This document shows, one piece after another, positions 13,952 to 17,083 of a stretch of DNA of 17,083 nucleotides. The stretch covers positions 1 through 17,083 of the forward strand of contig JAQCNN010000215.1 in NCBI GenBank assembly GCA_028275005.1, in the 5' to 3' direction. Made by a program: the position numbers and the translations under genes. The notes below the pieces were generated by a model. That model was given only the letters and a program-made list of their open reading frames with translations, was not told where the DNA came from and made no database searches. Positions within the stretch are counted from its first letter, which is position 1. Each line of letters begins with the position of its first letter. Source of the stretch: Salinirussus sp. (GTDB lineage: Archaea; Halobacteriota; Halobacteria; Halobacteriales; Haloarculaceae).

Positions 13952-14206
13952 ATGAGTTCGTGGAAACCCCCCGAGGAGGAGGAGCGAGACTCCAGCTACG
14001 ACCCAGGCGTTCAGGAGGGGGAGGTAGCCGAGGAGCGTGACTTCTCGGAGACGCTGGCCGACCTCGACTCGATAGACTACCTGATGCTCGGGATACTGAT
14101 CAGTATCCCTGCGGCAATCCTGAGCATCCTGCTTCTGCTGGAGTTTTATCCGGGGTTTCAGGACGCGGCGGGCGACATCGTCGGGGGGCTACTTGACTCG
14201 CTGTGA
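13952..14206 (+). CDS. Small acidic single-span membrane protein, unknown function
   Basis: I do not recognise this 84-residue protein. The N-terminal 40 residues are strongly acidic and polar (PPEEEERDSSYD, EEERD-type runs). They are followed by one hydrophobic helix at about 43-63 (YLMLGILISIPAAILSILLL) and a short tail containing GDIVGGLLDSL. The charge pattern suggests a cytosolic N-terminus, but topology is a guess. Codon bias supports a real gene: most codons end in G or C, although the membrane segment uses more AT-rich codons. It is preceded by a promoter and a possible short leader ORF, and followed by a 12-bp palindrome at 14212. Confidence 0.7.
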   Translation: MSSWKPPEEEERDSSYDPGVQEGEVAEERDFSETLADLDSIDYLMLGILISIPAAILSILLLLEFYPGFQDAAGDIVGGLLDSL

Positions 14207-14211
14207 GTTGC

Positions 14212-14223
14212 GGGGTCGACCCC
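14212..14223. repeat. Perfect 12-bp palindrome
   Basis: GGGGTCGACCCC lies 6 bp after the stop of the small membrane protein. It could be a transcript-end hairpin or a protein-binding site; no T-run follows directly. Confidence 0.6.
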
Positions 14224-14563
14224 TCGATGACGGCCACCGGTTCCTGCGGGCGTGACCGCGCTGTCCCGTCACCCGTCATAGGGCGGTGTGCCGTGTGCTG
14301 GATGGGGCCTCCCACTCCACCGCGCGTGACTGGGCCGGTGGGCTCCGAGACGACACACCGATAGACATCGGCAAACTCGATGACCGGGGTCTGCCGATAG
14401 GCGACGCGCCGACGTGGCCAACGCTCATTATCCTATCTGCTGTAGCGAGGACCACTGTAATCCGTCTTTGTGGACGGGTCAGCCCTCTGCTTCAGCTATC
14501 CCCCTTTCCCCCCACCGTTTTTTGACTGTCTGAGCGGGTGTTATCCACAGCTGTCCGGGTCCG

Positions 14564-14568
14564 AAAAA
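14564..14568 (-). terminator. Oligo-T terminator of the FAD oxidoreductase gene
   Basis: The minus strand reads ACTTTTTCGG about 30 nt after the TGA at 14599. A T5 tract shortly after a stop is the usual archaeal intrinsic termination signal. Confidence 0.4.
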
Positions 14569-14598
14569 GTGGGAGCGAGACGGCGGTTGCTCCGAGCG

Positions 14599-16035
14599 TC
14601 AGTCGGCAGCCGACCCTTCGACAGAGGGGTCGACGTTGAGGTTGTGACTGAACACGTTCTCGGGGTCGTACTCGGCCTTCACCGACTGGAGTCGGGGGTA
14701 GCTGTCGGCGTAAACCTTCTCGGTCCAGTCCTCCCAGTCGGCCTCCTCGACACCGGCGTAGCCCGCGTAGGCACCCTCGCCGCCGGCCTCGCGGAACAGT
14801 CGCTCGGTTTCCTGGGCCCACTTGATGTGGTCGGGCGTGTTCGTGTCCTCCCACGCGGCCTCGATCACGACCATGAATCGCTTCTCCGGCCAGGCGAACG
14901 CGGCGTCGTGGCCGCTCCCGACCGCGCCCCCCATCGACCAGAGACCGACGCCGTCCATCACACCCGGCGCGGCGTCGGTCCGGTCGACCACGAGGTTGCG
15001 CACCTCCTCGGTGAGTTCGTCGACAAACACGGACCGGTTGATATACTTCCGCCCTCAGGGGTGCATCAGTGTCCCCACCTCGTGGAGCGCCTCGTACGGC
15101 ATCACGTCACTCGCGTCGATCAGCGGGTCACCGACCTCACGCAGCGGCGCAACTGTCTCCATTCCCTCCTCTGGGTCACCGGTGTAACAGCCGATCAGTC
15201 CGACCGCCTCCTCGCCGTGCAGGTGGTCCGGCATCGGCGGGATAGCGGGGATCTCGCCGTAGTTGACAATCGTCGTCAGTTCCTCGGGGGCGTCGGCGGC
15301 AAAGTCGCGGTAGGTCCGGAGCACCTCGTCGACAATGTCCGCCGGGTAGAACACGTTCAGCGCGCCGACGACCGGGCCGACCTCGTACAGGTCGAACTCG
15401 AAGTTCGTGACGACCCCGAAGTTGCCGTCGCCGCCGCGCATCGCCCAGAACAGGTCCGTGTTGGTGTCGGGCGAGGCCTCGACGAGGCTGCCGTCGGCGG
15501 TGACGACCTCCATCGACCGGAGCGCGTCGACCGAGAGGCCGTGTTTGCGACGGATCCACCCGACGCCGCCGTTGAGGGTGGTGCCGGGGATCCCGACACA
15601 CCCCGCACTGCCGGTCGGCATCGCGAGACCGTACTCCTGTGTCTCCGCGAGGACGTCCTCGGCCCGGTTGCCGGGGCCGACCGTCGCGACCTGTCGTTCC
15701 GGGTCAACCGTAATCTCGTCACACTCCGAGAGGTCGACGACGAGCCCGTTGTCGACGACAGCATCGCCGGCCTGTTGGTGGGCGCCACCACGAACAGACA
15801 GGTCGAGCCCGTGTTCACGGGCAAAGCTGACCGCCGTCGCGACGTCCTGGCCCCCGGTTGCTCGCACCACCACCGCCGGATATCTGTTGACCAGCCCGTT
15901 CCAGACGTCGCGGGCGTCGTTGTACTCGCTGTGGTCGGGCAGGATGAGCTCCCCACTCAGGGCTTTGCTTAGCCCGCCGACCGCCTCCTCACCCAGCTCC
16001 GCGACCGTCCCCAACGGATGCTTGTGCGACGACAT
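14599..16035 (-). pseudogene. FAD-binding (berberine-bridge type) oxidoreductase interrupted by an in-frame TGA
   Basis: Read as one frame, this is a 478-codon FAD-linked oxidase. The FAD domain shows RYPAVVVRATGGQDVATAV (51-69), RGGAHQQAG with candidate flavin-attachment His86, PTGSAGCVGIPG (140-151), GGVGWIRRKHGL (156-167) and DLFWAMRGGDGNFGVVT (194-210). The C-terminal BBE segment ends in YDPENVFSHNLNV. Codon 327 (bases 15055-15057, after MHP) is TGA, and the same frame continues with GRKYINRSVFVDEL, exactly as a homologue would. One substitution from GGA, CGA or TGG would give it. The halves are otherwise intact, with good codon bias and a good promoter. A downstream GTG at 15030 could start a separate C-terminal fragment. 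So this is a very young pseudogene, a sequencing error, or (least likely) a read-through gene. The substrate is unknown; relatives oxidise sugars or secondary metabolites. Confidence 0.85.
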
Positions 16036-16062
16036 ACAGACGCGCTGTTGTTTGGCTCCTGT

Positions 16063-16070
16063 GTTTTATA
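16063..16070 (-). promoter_or_regulatory. TATA box of the FAD oxidoreductase gene
   Basis: The minus strand reads TATAAAAC, centred about 31 nt before the ATG at 16035, giving a leader of only a few nucleotides. The promoter looks intact even though the gene is interrupted. Confidence 0.6.
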
Positions 16071-16213
16071 TCCATCGCCGGCAGGTCACAGGCAGACTGC
16101 CGTGCTGTGCACACTCCGGCCACAGCCGACCGGCTCTCGGTTCAGTCCGCGAACGACTCCCACTCACGGCTTGCCTGGCGGCCGAGCCCTCCCCGGACCG
16201 GCCTGTGGTGAAC

Positions 16214-16220
16214 TGTTAAG
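16214..16220 (+). promoter_or_regulatory. TATA-like box of the acyl-CoA synthetase gene
   Basis: TGTTAAG is centred about 28 nt before the ATG at 16245, again the leaderless spacing. Confidence 0.45.
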
Positions 16221-16244
16221 TGTGCCGTCAGGGATGGTGTGTCC

Positions 16245-17083
16245 ATGGCTCACACGGAGCGACTCGACGCGTACCACTTCTACGAGCAGGACTGGGACAG
16301 CTACGGGCAACTGCGGGAGGCCTTCGAGTGGGAGGTCCCGGAGCGGTTCAACATCGCCGCCTACACCTGTGACCGGTGGGCCGAGGAGCGCGGGCGAGTC
16401 GCGGTGTTCGCCGAGGACACCGCCGGCAACGAGACGGTGTACACCTTCTGGCGGCTCCAGCAGGAGGCAAACAGGCTGGCGAACTACCTCGCCGAGGCGG
16501 GCGTCGAACGCGGCGACCGGGTCGGGGTGAATCTCAATCAGCGACCGGAGGCGCTGGTTGCCCACACCGCCTGCTGGAAGCTGGGGGCGGTGTCGGTGCC
16601 GCTGTCACTCCTGTTCGGTCCCGAGGCCATCGAGCACCGCCTGGGGGACTGTGACGCCGTTGCCTGCGTCGTCGAGAGCGCCAACCTCGACGCGCTCCGG
16701 GAGGCCGACCTGCCGGCCCTGGAGACCGTGCTCACACTCGGAGACGTCGACCACCGGAGCGACGAGGTGGACCTGCACGAGGCCGCCGAGGGTGCCTCCA
16801 GCGAGTTCGAAACTGTCGAGACGGCCGCCGAGGACGACGCGATTATCATCTACACCTCGGGAACGACGGGGTCGCCAAAGGGTGTCCGTCACGCCCACCG
16901 GTTCCTGCTCGGCCATCTCCCGGTCACCGCCGCAGGCTTTCTCGAGACCGGGGGGACCGAGGACCGGGTCACGTGGACACCTGTGGAGTGGTCCTGGGTC
17001 GGCTCGCTGTTTTCGGCGGTGATGCCGACACTCTACTACGGACAGCCGGTTGTCGCCTACGCCGGCGGGCAGTTCGACCCCCA
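16245..17083 (+). CDS. AMP-dependent acyl-CoA synthetase, N-terminal part (runs off the window)
   Basis: 279 complete codons are present with no stop before the window end. The protein belongs to the ANL (acetyl/acyl-CoA synthetase) family. It begins with an acetyl-CoA-synthetase-like N-terminal region (YHFYEQDWDSYGQLREAFEW), continues with TFWRLQQEANRLANYL and GVERGDRVGVNLNQRPE, and has the AMP-binding P-loop YTSGTTGSPKG at 203-213, followed by TPVEWSWVGSLFSAVMPTLYYG. It should activate a carboxylic acid to an acyl-AMP and then to acyl-CoA. The C-terminal catalytic domain and acyl-pocket residues lie outside, so chain-length preference is unknown; the WSW segment resembles the medium-chain/acetyl branch. 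It is divergent from the broken FAD oxidoreductase. Confidence 0.92.
   Translation, partial: MAHTERLDAYHFYEQDWDSYGQLREAFEWEVPERFNIAAYTCDRWAEERGRVAVFAEDTAGNETVYTFWRLQQEANRLANYLAEAGVERGDRVGVNLNQRPEALVAHTACWKLGAVSVPLSLLFGPEAIEHRLGDCDAVACVVESANLDALREADLPALETVLTLGDVDHRSDEVDLHEAAEGASSEFETVETAAEDDAIIIYTSGTTGSPKGVRHAHRFLLGHLPVTAAGFLETGGTEDRVTWTPVEWSWVGSLFSAVMPTLYYGQPVVAYAGGQFDP

Larger units (their letters stand above)
14207..14598. other. Gene-free gap of about 390 bp with palindromes and T-tracts
   Basis: No convincing gene. Seen in it: a perfect 12-bp palindrome GGGGTCGACCCC (14212-14223); an inverted repeat ATGACGG/CCGTCAT (14227-14233 with 14273-14279); a 5-bp hairpin CCGAT/ATCGG (14358-14362 with 14367-14371); a hairpin CCGTC/GACGG (14462-14466 with 14473-14477); and a polypyrimidine tract ending in T6 (14518-14523), a possible plus-strand stop signal. 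The gap lies between convergent genes, so these structures probably mark transcript ends. Confidence 0.55.

Noticed and set aside
14286..14525. 79-codon open frame with a segment DIGKLDDRGLPIGDA that recalls the LDDRGR...LPK core of AbrB-type DNA-binding proteins.
   Set aside because: The similarity is about ten residues, the rest has non-haloarchaeal composition and ends in the pyrimidine tract, and no start signal was found. At most it is a decayed fragment.
14470..15972. A 500-codon plus-strand open frame opposite the FAD oxidoreductase.
   Set aside because: It is the antisense shadow of a G/C-third-position gene; the minus strand carries clear FAD-binding and BBE motifs, while the plus translation matches nothing recognisable.

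Overview
The window reads as chromosomal DNA of a haloarchaeon (class Halobacteria). Support for this: very high GC with strong G/C preference at third codon positions, proteins rich in Asp/Glu and poor in Lys, TATA-like boxes placed about 25-28 nt before start codons (leaderless transcripts), and typical haloarchaeal families (REC/PAS/GAF histidine kinase, DUF2304, a dolichol-phosphate-type GT2, a NAD kinase-phosphatase fusion). The genus cannot be fixed from the sequence. No rRNA, tRNA, CRISPR array or intact transposase was seen.

Layout. (1) 1-3340: the tail of an upstream gene, five perfect or near-perfect 24-bp tandem repeats, then a large cytosolic hybrid histidine kinase. (2) 3370-6451: small redox and metabolic genes: a peroxiredoxin-fold protein without a peroxidatic Cys, a divergent CPYC glutaredoxin, a cupin, and a NAD kinase fused to an inositol-monophosphatase-type (probably NADP) phosphatase. 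Most have their own leaderless promoter. (3) 6543-12891: a surface-glycan neighbourhood. A GT39-type membrane glycosyltransferase converges on a four-gene, tightly coupled minus-strand operon (GT2, DUF2304 membrane protein, polysaccharide deacetylase, LPG-synthase-TM/flippase-like protein). An alkaline-phosphatase-superfamily protein is divergent from the operon. (4) 12975-14598: a DUF309 protein, a roughly 480-bp gap with a cluster of GC-rich hairpins, a possible 12-codon leader ORF with its own promoter, a small acidic single-span membrane protein, and a second gap of about 390 bp. (5) 14599-17083: an FAD-linked (berberine-bridge type) oxidoreductase broken by one in-frame TGA, and divergently the start of an acyl-CoA synthetase that runs off the window.

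How they may work together. The strongest functional grouping is region 3. GT2 could load a sugar on a polyprenyl/dolichyl phosphate, the multi-span LPG-synthase-TM protein could move or handle the lipid-linked sugar, and the GT39 enzyme could transfer it outside. The deacetylase and the phosphodiesterase-like protein would tailor the product. This resembles the final-sugar branch of haloarchaeal N-glycosylation (AglD/AglR/AglS) but with the parts on separate polypeptides; that is inference.

Points most worth a second look: the in-frame stop in the FAD oxidoreductase, the predicted metal-ligand Asp-to-Asn change in the AP-superfamily protein, the Cys-less peroxiredoxin beside a glutaredoxin, the kinase-phosphatase fusion order, the VEHG micro-repeats inside the histidine kinase ATPase domain, and the 24-bp array.
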